NCBI GenBank assembly: GCA_934157205.1
Contig: CAKPHJ010000006.1
Span: forward strand, 1-58,492
Direction of reading: 5' to 3'
Length of the DNA stretch: 58,492 bases
Source: an uncultured Clostridia bacterium
GTDB taxonomy: Bacteria; Bacillota; Clostridia; TANB77; CAG-508
The notes under the pieces were generated by a model. It had not been told where the DNA came from. It saw only the letters and a program-made list of their open reading frames with translations, and made no database searches. The stretch's first letter is position 1, and the number at the start of each line of letters is the position of its first letter. A program made the position numbers and the translations under genes. Positions 27,602 to 37,063 of this stretch are shown here, one piece after another.

Positions 27602-28628
27602 TTAACTACAATATCTGCAAAGAATTGCTTCTAATCCAATTTGTAAATCTAATAATCCATTTTTATATTTATAGTCTAAATCAATAAGAGCCTGTAAAAT
27701 TTGCTTTAAATCTTTTGTTTCAAAATATCTAGCTTGCATTTTATATTTATTTACTAAAAATGTTTGATTTGGTTTTAAATTCAAACTTATTATTAAATCT
27801 TTATTATTTTTTAATGCTATTTTTGTAAAATATATTTTTTTAAAATGATTATAAAGTGTTATTAAAATTTTTTGTAATGGTTCTTTGGCATAAATTAAAT
27901 TTTGCAAAACCTCTAATGCTTTTGCTATATTTTTTTTCCCTAAATTATCTGTTAAATCAAATATAATACTTTCTAATTTTTTTATTGTTAATTTATCTAT
28001 GTCTTCTGTTTGTATTATGCCTCCATCGCCTACATATTCTATTAGTTTTCTTATTTCGTTAATTAAATCTTGCATATTTGTTCCGAGAACATTCTATAAA
28101 ATATTTTAATGTTTTAGAATCTATCTTTACGTTGTATGCATTACATATTGCACTTAGTCTTTTTTCTATTTCGAATGGTTTTTGATAATCAAATTTACAT
28201 ACAACACCATATTTTTCTATAGTTTTTAGTAGTTCCTGTTTTGAATCTGCTTCTTCTTCAACAAATACTAAATTTACACTTTCATTTATAATATTAATAT
28301 TTTGAATTATATAATCATTTATTTTTTCTTTTAATTTTTGAAGTTCTTGATTCTTTTTCTTTCCCTCTTTTTTGAATAGTCCTGTATTTCTTGCAATAAT
28401 TAATTTTTTTTCATATCCAAAACTTGGAGTTTCTATATCTTGTATAAGTTCTGAAACATTGGTTTCATCTATATTTATATAATTTATTCCTTTTATGCAT
28501 GGTCCAAATAATTTTTTTATCTTTTTTAAAGATGATTCTAAAAGAAATAATTCTTCTCCATATAGTAAATATATACTTTTTAAAACTCCTGTTTTTAGTT
28601 CTTTTTCTAAATTTTCTATTGTTATCAA
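27602..28628 (-). CDS. holA: DNA polymerase III delta subunit, one CGG +1 recoding site
   Basis: Clamp-loader subunit that opens the sliding clamp. Skipping C at CGG 28083-28085 joins two pieces into 341 residues, the usual size. The N-terminal AAA-like domain has IYLLYGEELFLLE and a Walker-B-like region; LVFVEEEAD follows, then the helical lid (YFIECSGTNMQDLINEIRKL) and the C-terminal collar domain. The start is probably TTG at 28628 with a G-rich site just upstream; a longer frame would overlap the debranching-enzyme gene. The holA sequence is poorly conserved, but NMQDLINEIRKL is a strong match. Confidence 0.9.
28083..28085 (-). other. CGG recoding site in holA
   Basis: Triplets read GAA TGT TCT CGG AAC AAA TAT and then stop. 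Skipping C gives E-C-S-G-T-N-M-Q-D-L, where the family has a conserved Gly before N-M. Confidence 0.92.
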
Positions 28629-28656
28629 TTTAAACCCCAATCCTCTTGAATATAAT

Positions 28657-30693
28657 TTATTTTTGCATAATGATTCTAAATACCTCTGCAACACTCCATG
28701 CTTGTGCAAAAGCTCCTTTAGGAAATTGTGGTTTTTTAGAATCATATAGCTCAGAAATGCTTCCTAAACATCCATCATGATATAGTTCATCTTGAAATGT
28801 TATTGTTGTTGTTTGTACAAATTTATCTATTTTTTCTCTCAATTCTTTTCTTTCATCTATTGTTTGTGCTACTGCTAAACTATTTTTTAATGCATTATAA
28901 TAAAGTCCTAAAAGCCATGTCCATGTTATTCCTTGATGATAACTGCTATCTCTTTTTTTGCCATTTCCTTCATATACCTCAACATAGTTTTCTTCTCCTT
29001 TTGCTAGTGTTTTTAAGCCATACGAATTTAACAATTTCTTTTCTACAGTGTTTATCATATTTTTTGCTTCATCTGAATTTGGATCAAGTACTTGGTATGT
29101 TAAACTTAAACTAAATAATTGATTAGGTCTTATTTTTTCATCACCTAAAACATCATACAAACATTTTTTATTTTCATTATAAAATTTTTGTTCAAATGAT
29201 TTTTTACACTTTTGTGCTAAATCTTTATATTTTTTTGCTATAAAAATATGTCCGAACCTTCTTGTTAAACTTGCCATTATCATATTCGCATTATACCACA
29301 TTGCATTTATTTCTACTGCTTTACCATTTCGCGGTGTGTATGCAATTCCATCATTTTTTGCATCCATCCATGTATTTTGAGTTTCTTCTGTTCCAGATAC
29401 TATTAATCCATCTTCATCTAAATAAATGTTATTATCATCTACATTATTTCCTTTACAATAATTATCAATTATTTCTTCTAATTTTGGATATACTTCTTCT
29501 TTTACAAATTTATAATCTCCCGTATAATTTACATATTTTTGAATTTGCTCAAATAAAAGTAATGAAGCATCAACACTATTATATAATGGTCTATTATCAT
29601 ATCCTGAATATCCATTTGGGACAAGTCCATATTTTATATCTCTTAACATTGTTTTTATAACTTCTTTTGCTAATTCAAATCTTTTTGGTAATAGTAATAA
29701 ACCTTCAAATGCAATTAATGTATCTCTTCCCCAATCTAAAAACCATGGGTAGCCTGCTATTACAGTATGAAGTCTAAAACTTGGTCTATATACAATAAAA
29801 TTATCTGTAGCAATTAAAAAAGTTTTTATCAGTTCTTGTGTTTCTATTTCTTTTTGAGTTCTCTTTGTTTTATTATTTTGAATAAGTAATGAATTATCAA
29901 ATATATTTGTTAAACGTTTAATTTCGTTTTCAATTATTTTCTTCGCAGATTTTTGTTCTATATTTTCTTCTAAAGAACATATAAATGATATTTCTTTTTC
30001 AGAATTTTCAGGTATTTCTATTTCATATACTCCTGGAACTGCATGATTTTCTTCTGGATAAAACCCTCTTTTTTCTTCTTCAACATAAAACATATTTTTA
30101 AATGTATCATTTTCATGTTTTATATATTTTCCTTCTGATACATTCATATAAATAGGTATTTGTGAATTGCTGTCTACAATTATTTTTACTTTGTTTTTAT
30201 TTATGTTTTGTTTTATGAAAAAATAATGATCTGTATTCATTTGGTGAAAGTCCCTAAAATTCATAATGGGTGCTAATGTAAGCTTAGCAAAATTTTTGCC
30301 ACCTTTAATATTATATAATACACTAACTGTGTTGTGTCCATACTCCATGCATATCATTTTAGTTATTTCTATATCTTCAATTTTATATTTAAAAACTGGT
30401 ATAAATTCTTTTCGAAATTCTTCTTGATATTTATAACCCTCAGAAATATAATTTTTACATACATTTGTATATAGATCGTATTTTTTTTCATTTATATTAA
30501 TACTTTCATCTAATTTTGAAAGTATTAAAAATCTTCTAGCTGGTGGTGTTAGTGGTGCAATTAGTAAGCCATGATATTTTCTTGTATTTGCACCAATTAT
30601 TGTTGAAGAACTAAAACCACCTATTCCATTTGTTATTAACCATTCTTTTTGTAACCCTTCTTCTAAGTTTAAATTATCCTTTGTTATTTCCAT
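28657..30693 (-). CDS. amylo-alpha-1,6-glucosidase, glycogen debranching enzyme
   Basis: Protein of 678 residues. The N-terminal beta domain (EWLITNGIGGFSSSTIIGAN) binds glycan. The C-terminal (alpha/alpha)6 barrel carries YPWFLDWGRDTLIAFEGLLL, NAMWYNANMIM, TWMDAK and the late QGITWTWLLG, matching the bacterial GDE / GH133 layout. It hydrolyses alpha-1,6 branches during glycogen or starch breakdown. ATG at 30693 with AAAGGA nine bases upstream; earlier GTG and ATG codons overlap that site. No other glycogen gene is near. Confidence 0.92.
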   Translation of the reverse strand: MEITKDNLNLEEGLQKEWLITNGIGGFSSSTIIGANTRKYHGLLIAPLTPPARRFLILSKLDESININEKKYDLYTNVCKNYISEGYKYQEEFRKEFIPVFKYKIEDIEITKMICMEYGHNTVSVLYNIKGGKNFAKLTLAPIMNFRDFHQMNTDHYFFIKQNINKNKVKIIVDSNSQIPIYMNVSEGKYIKHENDTFKNMFYVEEEKRGFYPEENHAVPGVYEIEIPENSEKEISFICSLEENIEQKSAKKIIENEIKRLTNIFDNSLLIQNNKTKRTQKEIETQELIKTFLIATDNFIVYRPSFRLHTVIAGYPWFLDWGRDTLIAFEGLLLLPKRFELAKEVIKTMLRDIKYGLVPNGYSGYDNRPLYNSVDASLLLFEQIQKYVNYTGDYKFVKEEVYPKLEEIIDNYCKGNNVDDNNIYLDEDGLIVSGTEETQNTWMDAKNDGIAYTPRNGKAVEINAMWYNANMIMASLTRRFGHIFIAKKYKDLAQKCKKSFEQKFYNENKKCLYDVLGDEKIRPNQLFSLSLTYQVLDPNSDEAKNMINTVEKKLLNSYGLKTLAKGEENYVEVYEGNGKKRDSSYHQGITWTWLLGLYYNALKNSLAVAQTIDERKELREKIDKFVQTTTITFQDELYHDGCLGSISELYDSKKPQFPKGAFAQAWSVAEVFRIIMQK

Positions 30694-30767
30694 TTTTATC
30701 ATTCCTTTCACAGAATTTTTTATATTCTATGTAGTTTTGTATTTTTAAATTGGTTTATGCCAATAAA

Positions 30768-32402
30768 TCATTTGTTATTTTGTTCATTTTCTAACATTTT
30801 TAACATTTCTTTTCTGATTTCATCTCGTGTTTTTTTATTATTGTCTTGCATTCTTTTAGGTCTTTTACCTTTTTGTTCTCTAACTTCTTTTCTTTTTGAT
30901 AACTCTTTTTTTGTTTCTATTTTTTCTCTTCTTTTAGCTGTTTTTCTATCTGCATTTCTTATTGATTCTATTCTATCACTATATTTACTACTAAATTTAC
31001 TTTTATATCTTGTATTCTTTTTATTTTTTTCTTTACTCTTTTTATTAGATTTTCTATTTTTTTCTTTATTTATTCTTTTTTCTTCTCTTAATTTTGTATT
31101 TAACATTAAATATTGTGGATCATTTTGTTTATCTTGATATTTTAAGTCATCACATATTAATTCAATTATAGAAGCTGCAACAAGATTAGGATCATGTCTT
31201 ATGTATTCATCAGATATCATTGATAAATTTCTTTGTAAAAATTTAATTCCTTTTACTTTTTCTACATCTTGTTCTACAATGTCTTGTCCTTCAAGATTAT
31301 ATCTTTTTATGAATTCAGGAATTATTTCTCCTGTATCATATATGCAATAATCTATTATTCCATTACCACAGTGATCTATTATGGCTTTTATATGATCTGC
31401 AACACTATAGTTATCTGTTTGACCTGGCTCAGTCATAATATTATTTATGTATACTTTTATAGCAGATGATTCTTTTATAGCTTTAGTTACTCCATTTACT
31501 AGTAAATTTGGTATAACATTTGTATACAAACTTCCAGGACCTATTATAATGCAATCTGCTTTTTTTATTGCCTCTATAACTCCTGGGGCTGGTCTACAAT
31601 TTGATGGACTTAATAATATTCTGTTAATTTTAGTTATTTTTTCTGATACTACCTCTGGAATTCTTGATTTTTCTTCTACAATATAACCATTCGCAAGTTC
31701 TGCTTTTATTTGCATTTCATCTAAAGTTACAGGAATAACTCTTCCAACAATTTTTAAAACTTCATTACTTTTTATTATAGAATCTTCAAAATTTCCACAT
31801 ATATTTTTCATTGCTGAAAAATATATGTCTGAAAAATTTAATCCTTTTAATCTTCCCTTAGAAAATTCATAATTAAATAATTTATTCATTGTTGTTTCTT
31901 TTGTTGATAATGATATAACACTATCTTTTATATCTCCTAAAGGAAGTAGCTCTAATTCTTTTCTAGATTCTGTGGCATTTTCACCATAGTCTGAAACAGT
32001 TACAATTGCTGTTAAATTACTTGTATATTGCTTTAATCCAGTTAATACAGTATTTAATCCAGTTCCACCACCTATTACTACAATATTTGGACCTTTATCA
32101 TATACTTTTTTATTAAATATTAGTGAATTTATATTTATATTGTCTTTGTTTTCCATTCTTTCATCTGTTGCTTCAATTAATACTTCTAGTGTTCTTTTAT
32201 TTAAAAATACTAGTCCTAAAACTATTGAAACAAATCCTAAAACAAATATTACTATTACTTTTCCAACTTCTTGAAATGAAATTTCTTTCATTACTAATAC
32301 TTCTGCAAGTGCGTAACAAGCTAATATAATTCCTATTAATATTAAAAATATCCATCTTTTCATTTTGTTGCTTGATTTAAACCAATGCATAAAACCATTC
32401 AT
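30768..32402 (-). CDS. yvcK: YvcK-family UDP-GlcNAc-binding regulator with membrane helices and a basic tail
   Basis: Protein of 544 residues. Two N-terminal membrane helices (about 15-65) precede the CofD-like core, which has VVIGGGTGLNTVLTGL, TVSDYGENATESRKEL, PLGDIKDSVISLS, IIIGPGSLYTNVIPNLL and EPGQTDNYSVADH. The core is followed by about 130 residues that are almost entirely Lys, Arg, Glu and Asn. YvcK (GlmR) proteins bind UDP-GlcNAc and control carbon flow to peptidoglycan precursors. Start ATG at 32402 after AGGAGG; an upstream GTG overlaps murB. Neighbour murB is also typical. The long basic tail is unusual. Confidence 0.9.
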   Translation of the reverse strand: MNGFMHWFKSSNKMKRWIFLILIGIILACYALAEVLVMKEISFQEVGKVIVIFVLGFVSIVLGLVFLNKRTLEVLIEATDERMENKDNININSLIFNKKVYDKGPNIVVIGGGTGLNTVLTGLKQYTSNLTAIVTVSDYGENATESRKELELLPLGDIKDSVISLSTKETTMNKLFNYEFSKGRLKGLNFSDIYFSAMKNICGNFEDSIIKSNEVLKIVGRVIPVTLDEMQIKAELANGYIVEEKSRIPEVVSEKITKINRILLSPSNCRPAPGVIEAIKKADCIIIGPGSLYTNVIPNLLVNGVTKAIKESSAIKVYINNIMTEPGQTDNYSVADHIKAIIDHCGNGIIDYCIYDTGEIIPEFIKRYNLEGQDIVEQDVEKVKGIKFLQRNLSMISDEYIRHDPNLVAASIIELICDDLKYQDKQNDPQYLMLNTKLREEKRINKEKNRKSNKKSKEKNKKNTRYKSKFSSKYSDRIESIRNADRKTAKRREKIETKKELSKRKEVREQKGKRPKRMQDNNKKTRDEIRKEMLKMLENEQNNK

Positions 32403-32433
32403 TTTGTTTATTTTCCTCCTAAACCTATTTAAA

Positions 32434-33357
32434 TTAATTTTCACCTATAATTTCAATTTCTAACTCAATTTTTTTATTAAATTCTTTTTCTATTGTTTTT
32501 TCTACATGTTTAACTAGTTCTAAAACATCTTTTGCTGTTGCATTTCCTTTGTTTATTATAAAACCACTATGTTTGCATGATATTTGTGCATCACCTATAG
32601 AAAAACCTTTTAATCCTGCTAAATCAATCAATTTAGCTGTTATAAAATCATTTCCTCTTTTAAATGTACTTCCAGCACTTGGATATTCTATAGGTTGTTT
32701 TTCTTTTCTATATTTTAAATATTCTGTCATTTTGTTTTTTATATTAGTTTCATTTCCTTTTTCTAATTTCATTTTCACTTCTGTAATTATGTAATTTTCA
32801 TGTTTAAATATGCTATTTCTGTAGGAAAATTCACACTCTTCTTTTTTTATTATTTTCTCTTTTCCGTTATAATCAATTACTTTTACTTCTTCTATTATAT
32901 CTACAAATTCTTTTCCATGTGCTCCTGCATTCATTTTTACAGCTCCACCTAGCGTTCCAGGAATTCCAGATAATTCTTCAAAACCTGTTATTTCATTTTT
33001 TAGAAATACTTGTGCTAATTTCCCAATTTTACAACCAGCACCAGCAATTACTTCTATTTCATTTTGTGCTGTTTCATTTATTTGGTAGTTTTCAATTTTT
33101 ATTAACATTGTTATTCCTTTTATTCCACCATCTAATATTAGTACATTACTGCCATTTCCTATTATTGTTATTTTTATATTATTTTCTTTTGAAAATTTTA
33201 AAACTTTTTTTAAGTCTTCTATGTTATCTATTTTTATTAAACATTCTGCTAATCCACCTATTTTGAATGTAGAGTATTTTTTCATTGGTTCATTAAATAA
33301 TATCTTTTCTTTTTCTATTTCTAATTTATTTTTCTCTATTAATTCTTTAATTTCCAA
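32434..33357 (-). CDS. murB: UDP-N-acetylenolpyruvoylglucosamine reductase
   Basis: FAD enzyme of 307 residues that makes UDP-MurNAc. Motifs: N-terminal NEPMKKYSTFKIGG, FAD-binding GNGSNVLILDGGIKG, AGAGCKIGKLAQ, GIPGTLGGAVKMNAGAHG, catalytic Ser and neighbours in YPSAGSTFKR, and C-terminal KHSGFIINKGNATAKDV. It is the short type II form found in Firmicutes. Start appears to be TTG at 33357. It precedes yvcK in the same operon, linking precursor synthesis to its regulator. Confidence 0.95.
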   Translation of the reverse strand: MEIKELIEKNKLEIEKEKILFNEPMKKYSTFKIGGLAECLIKIDNIEDLKKVLKFSKENNIKITIIGNGSNVLILDGGIKGITMLIKIENYQINETAQNEIEVIAGAGCKIGKLAQVFLKNEITGFEELSGIPGTLGGAVKMNAGAHGKEFVDIIEEVKVIDYNGKEKIIKKEECEFSYRNSIFKHENYIITEVKMKLEKGNETNIKNKMTEYLKYRKEKQPIEYPSAGSTFKRGNDFITAKLIDLAGLKGFSIGDAQISCKHSGFIINKGNATAKDVLELVKHVEKTIEKEFNKKIELEIEIIGEN

Positions 33358-33578
33358 GTTCTCACATCCTTCATTTTTCTTTTCTTACTATATCATATTT
33401 TTATTCTTTTCTCAATATAATTATTAATAATTATTAAATAAAAAAGATTTTAGGATAATGGTTTTTTTATTGATTTTTTTACTAAAAACATTAAAATATA
33501 ATTTTCAATGTTTTCTTGTATTAATTTTTCTAAACCATTATCATAGAACAATAAAATGTTACGGAATAAGGTGAAACT

Positions 33579-34646
33579 ATGTTTAACAAAATACATATTT
33601 ATGCTATAAAAATAAGAAGAAATTCATTAGCCATTTTATTTTTAGTATTTACAATATCAATCTTAATTTTTTCTAAGTCAAACTTAGCAGCAGTAAAATC
33701 CGGATTATTGTTATGGACCAATTCTGTTGTTCCTTCTTTATTTCCATTTTTTGTTGCTGTAGAATTACTGATGCATACAAATATTATTAAAATATCTGGA
33801 AAATTTTTTAATATAATAATGAAACCATTATTTAATATACGTGGAGAGGGGGCTTTTGCTTTTATAATGGGAATTATAAGTGGTTATCCTGTTGGTGCAA
33901 AAATAGCTTCTGAATTTAGGAAAAAAAACATATGCACAAAAGAAGAATGTGAAAGACTATTAAGTTTTACAAATAATTCTGGACCATTATTTATTATTGG
34001 CACTGTCGGTATTACCATGTTTAAAGATACAACTATTGGCATTTTACTTTTATTAACACATATTCTTGCTTGTATAACTGTAGGAATACTTTTTAGATTT
34101 TGGAAATCTAAATCTATTTCTAACAATTTTATTTCTACAGATAATCAATATTTAGATAATTACAAAAATAAAAACACGGCAAGTTTTGTTAATTTAGGAG
34201 AAATTATCAGTGAAAGTATATCAAATAGTATTTCTACACTTTTTATTATTGGTGGTTTTGTAGTTCTCTTTTCTTGTATTATATCAATATTAAAAACTAG
34301 TGGTATTTTAAATATCATATCACTATTTTTTTCAATATTTTTAAAATTTTTTAATATAGATACAAGTTTTGCTAATGGCATTGTTACTGGTTTTTTAGAA
34401 ATTACAAATGGAATCAATATTATAAGTTCCATTCCATGTAAAAAAATTTCAATTAATATAATTCTTACTGCTTTTTTTCTTGGTTTTGGAGGAATTTCTG
34501 TTTTTTTACAAGTTCTTAGTATTGTTTCAAAAACAGATTTATCTATAAAACCTTATATATATGGCAAACTTTTACATGGTATACTTTCTGCTATTTATAC
34601 ATATATTTTTATTTGTATTTTTCCTTTTTTAAATTATAATTTATAG
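33579..34646 (+). CDS. ylbJ: sporulation integral membrane protein YlbJ
   Basis: Protein of 355 residues with about nine hydrophobic segments and nucleoside-recognition (Gate-like) domain features: SGLLLWTNSVVPSLFPFFV, GIISGYPVGAKIASEF, LLSFTNNSGPLFIIGTVG and a matching second half (FFLGFGGISVFLQVLS). YlbJ is made under sigma-E and is needed for spore cortex formation. ATG with AAGGTGAAACT upstream. The gene is alone on the plus strand between murB and a small plus-strand gene. Confidence 0.9.
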   Translation: MFNKIHIYAIKIRRNSLAILFLVFTISILIFSKSNLAAVKSGLLLWTNSVVPSLFPFFVAVELLMHTNIIKISGKFFNIIMKPLFNIRGEGAFAFIMGIISGYPVGAKIASEFRKKNICTKEECERLLSFTNNSGPLFIIGTVGITMFKDTTIGILLLLTHILACITVGILFRFWKSKSISNNFISTDNQYLDNYKNKNTASFVNLGEIISESISNSISTLFIIGGFVVLFSCIISILKTSGILNIISLFFSIFLKFFNIDTSFANGIVTGFLEITNGINIISSIPCKKISINIILTAFFLGFGGISVFLQVLSIVSKTDLSIKPYIYGKLLHGILSAIYTYIFICIFPFLNYNL

Positions 34647-34844
34647 ATAATAATTTTAAAAACATAAATTAATAATTATAGTTATTTGTTTTCTTTAGAT
34701 TTAAGTTTTAAACTAAAAGAAGAGAATCTTAAATGGTTAATTAGTATAGCTTTTTATATACTATAAAAATATAATTTTGCTAGTATATGAATAAATTTTA
34801 CGCATATATTTTAATATATATTTTTGAAAGGAATGTGATTTTTT

Positions 34845-35132
34845 ATGGAAAAAGATTTTGGCTATCCTCCATTTATGGACTACAATTTAAATCCTAATTT
34901 TAATTTAGGAGGAAATTTTTCAAACAATACTTCTTCCCAAGACTCAAATGATATTTATAAGGATCCTTTTTTTAATCCTATTTCTCAATATGAACAGGCT
35001 TTTATTTATTATAGATATTTATGTATGCAAATGGATTATAAAATACGATGCAAAGAATATGAAAAAATGTGCAAAGATTCATTATCTACAAATAAAAATT
35101 CCGAATCTGCTAGACGAAACAATATAAATTGA
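34845..35132 (+). CDS. 95-residue hypothetical protein, possible spore coat-related
   Basis: Not recognised. The N-terminal half is Asn-, Phe- and Pro-rich with low complexity. The C-terminal half (ISQYEQAFIYYRYLCMQMD) is aromatic and helical, then basic with two Cys. No signal peptide or membrane helix. AAAGGA lies upstream of ATG and a strong terminator follows, so it is a real single-gene unit. It follows ylbJ on the same strand, which suggests a sporulation role, but nothing in the sequence proves this. Confidence 0.6.
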   Translation: MEKDFGYPPFMDYNLNPNFNLGGNFSNNTSSQDSNDIYKDPFFNPISQYEQAFIYYRYLCMQMDYKIRCKEYEKMCKDSLSTNKNSESARRNNIN

Positions 35133-35138
35133 TACATA

Positions 35139-35168
35139 AAATCCCACAAAATAACTATTGTGGGATTT
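35139..35168 (+). terminator. rho-independent terminator
   Basis: Stem AATCCCACAA / TTGTGGGATT with an eight-base loop and a T run, just after the hypothetical gene ending at 35132. Confidence 0.85.
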
Positions 35169-35194
35169 TATTTTTTTATATATTTTACTACTTC

Positions 35195-35230
35195 GCTTAG
35201 AAAATCAAATTTTTGTTGAACAAACTAAGC
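35195..35230 (-). terminator. possible terminator of uppP
   Basis: Six-base-pair stem GCTTAG (35195-35200) / CTAAGC (35225-35230) with a long 24-base loop, downstream of the uppP stop on the minus strand. Weak. Confidence 0.3.
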
Positions 35231-35247
35231 AAAATTTTTTAATTTTC

Positions 35248-36099
35248 TTATTTGTTATGAATTAGTAATAAAACTAAAATTCCTAATATAATTCTATAAT
35301 ATCCAAACACTTTGAAGTTGTGTTTTTTTATGTAATTCATTAAGAATTTTATTACAAACATTGAAACTATAAAAGATACAAACATACCTATTAATAAAAT
35401 TACTAATTCCATTCCAGAAAAATTCAAACCAAATTTAATTAGTTTTAATAAACTTGCTCCTGCCATAGTTGGTATTGCTAAATAAAATGTGAATTCTGCT
35501 GCATTTGGTCTAGATAATCCTATTAATAGTCCACCTATTATTGTTGCTCCTGAACGTGATGTTCCTGGAAAAATTGCTGCTAATAATTGAAAAATTCCAA
35601 TTATTATTGAATCTTTATATGTAATTTCATAATTTTTATCTTTGGTTTTTTTCCTAGTTTTATTCCAATTTTCTATAACTATAAATGCTATACCAAAAAC
35701 AATTAATGCAATTGATATGCAAAAAGGATTATAAAATAATTCTTCAAAGACATCATCAAAAAGTAAACCTATAATAGCTGCTGGTATACAGCCTACTAAT
35801 ATTTTTCCCCATAAATTCATTATATTTTTATCAAAATAAGATAAAATTCCAGTTTGTTTAATAGCATTTTTTTTATTTTTGGTTATTGGCCATATTTTGT
35901 TCCAATATATTAAAACAACTGCAAGTATAGCACCTAATTGAATTACAACTTGAAACATTCCCCAAAATTTTTCAGATACATTATTAAATTTAATAAACTG
36001 TTCTACTAATATTAAATGTCCTGTACTACTAATTGGTAACCATTCTGTAATTCCTTCTACTATTCCAAATATTATTGTTTTTAGAATTTCAATTATCAT
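35248..36099 (-). CDS. uppP: undecaprenyl-diphosphatase (UppP/BacA)
   Basis: Polytopic enzyme of 283 residues that recycles the lipid carrier for cell wall synthesis and gives bacitracin resistance. Signature motifs EGITEWLPISSTGHLIL and, later, PGTSRSGATIIGGLL are complete. ATG at 36099 chosen because AGGAGG lies just upstream; a longer frame would overlap dpaA. It lies 23 bases after dpaA in the same transcription unit. Confidence 0.96.
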   Translation of the reverse strand: MIIEILKTIIFGIVEGITEWLPISSTGHLILVEQFIKFNNVSEKFWGMFQVVIQLGAILAVVLIYWNKIWPITKNKKNAIKQTGILSYFDKNIMNLWGKILVGCIPAAIIGLLFDDVFEELFYNPFCISIALIVFGIAFIVIENWNKTRKKTKDKNYEITYKDSIIIGIFQLLAAIFPGTSRSGATIIGGLLIGLSRPNAAEFTFYLAIPTMAGASLLKLIKFGLNFSGMELVILLIGMFVSFIVSMFVIKFLMNYIKKHNFKVFGYYRIILGILVLLLIHNK

Positions 36100-36122
36100 T
36101 TTAATTCCTCCTATTATAATTT

Positions 36123-36995
36123 TTATATTTCTTTTAAAACATTGTATATTGTATCTTTTAAAAATTCTGCTGTTGTAACTGGAGCAACTTTTCCAGGTAA
36201 TGCAAGAGCCCATATAAGTTTTAAATTTCTCTCTTTTGCTATTTTTTTATCAATTCCACCTGGGTTAGAAGCTAAGTCTATTAGTAAACATTCTTCTTTA
36301 ACATATTTTAATCTTTCTTCTGTTAAAATTAAATGTGGAACTGTATTTATTATTACATCATATTGTGATAAATTTTCACCTATTGTGTTAATATTTGTAG
36401 CCATATGTCCATATGCTTTAATCCATGCTAAATCTTCATCTTTTCGTGCTGCACATGTAACTTTTACAGATAATCCTGCTAACTTTCTTGCCAAAACCTT
36501 GCCTATTCTTCCAAATCCTAAAATTAGTACACTACTTCCATGTAATATTTTATTTGTATTAGAAATAGCAATTTCTATAGTCCCTTCTGCTGTTGCAATC
36601 GTATTTAAAACTGCAAGTTCTTCTCTTTTCATAATATCTATTATTTCTATATATTCATCATTTGCCATTTCATATATTTCTGGCATAATACTTCCAGCTA
36701 TTAAAATTTTTGCATTTATATTATGCATTAATTCTCTTATAGATATTTTTTTATCACCAAATGGTGCATTTATTTCTGTTCCATTACTCGAAAAAGGAAT
36801 AGGACCTATTACAACTTCGGTATTTTTTATAGCTTGGTTTAGTTTATCACAAATAATTATATTTTCTGTTTCTTTTATTTCTTCTGCATTTTCTAAACCA
36901 TATGTGTATACTTGGTTTCCATCGTACGCTAGCATTTTCGCTAATTTTATAATTCTTAAATCTCCACCTATAACAGCAAAATTTCTTTTTAACAT
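36123..36995 (-). CDS. dpaA: dipicolinate synthase subunit A
   Basis: Protein of 290 residues matching SpoVFA/DpaA: FAVIGGDLRIIKLAKML at the N-terminus, the middle PIPFSSNGTEINAPFG, a second Rossmann motif VLILGFGRIGKVLA and C-terminal ASNPGGIDKKIAKER. With DpaB it oxidises dihydrodipicolinate to dipicolinic acid in the mother cell. No dpaB follows; uppP is next. ATG after AGAGGTG. Many clostridia use an electron-transfer flavoprotein instead, so this gene type is informative. Confidence 0.93.
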   Translation of the reverse strand: MLKRNFAVIGGDLRIIKLAKMLAYDGNQVYTYGLENAEEIKETENIIICDKLNQAIKNTEVVIGPIPFSSNGTEINAPFGDKKISIRELMHNINAKILIAGSIMPEIYEMANDEYIEIIDIMKREELAVLNTIATAEGTIEIAISNTNKILHGSSVLILGFGRIGKVLARKLAGLSVKVTCAARKDEDLAWIKAYGHMATNINTIGENLSQYDVIINTVPHLILTEERLKYVKEECLLIDLASNPGGIDKKIAKERNLKLIWALALPGKVAPVTTAEFLKDTIYNVLKEI

Positions 36996-37063
36996 ATAAC
37001 AACACCTCTTAAATAAGAATATATATTATTATATGTTTTTTTACATATGTATATACTATTTTT

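Noticed and set aside
36142..36999. Long plus-strand reading frame opposite dpaA
   Set aside because: It is a mirror frame of a well-supported minus-strand gene and lacks family features and a ribosome-binding site.
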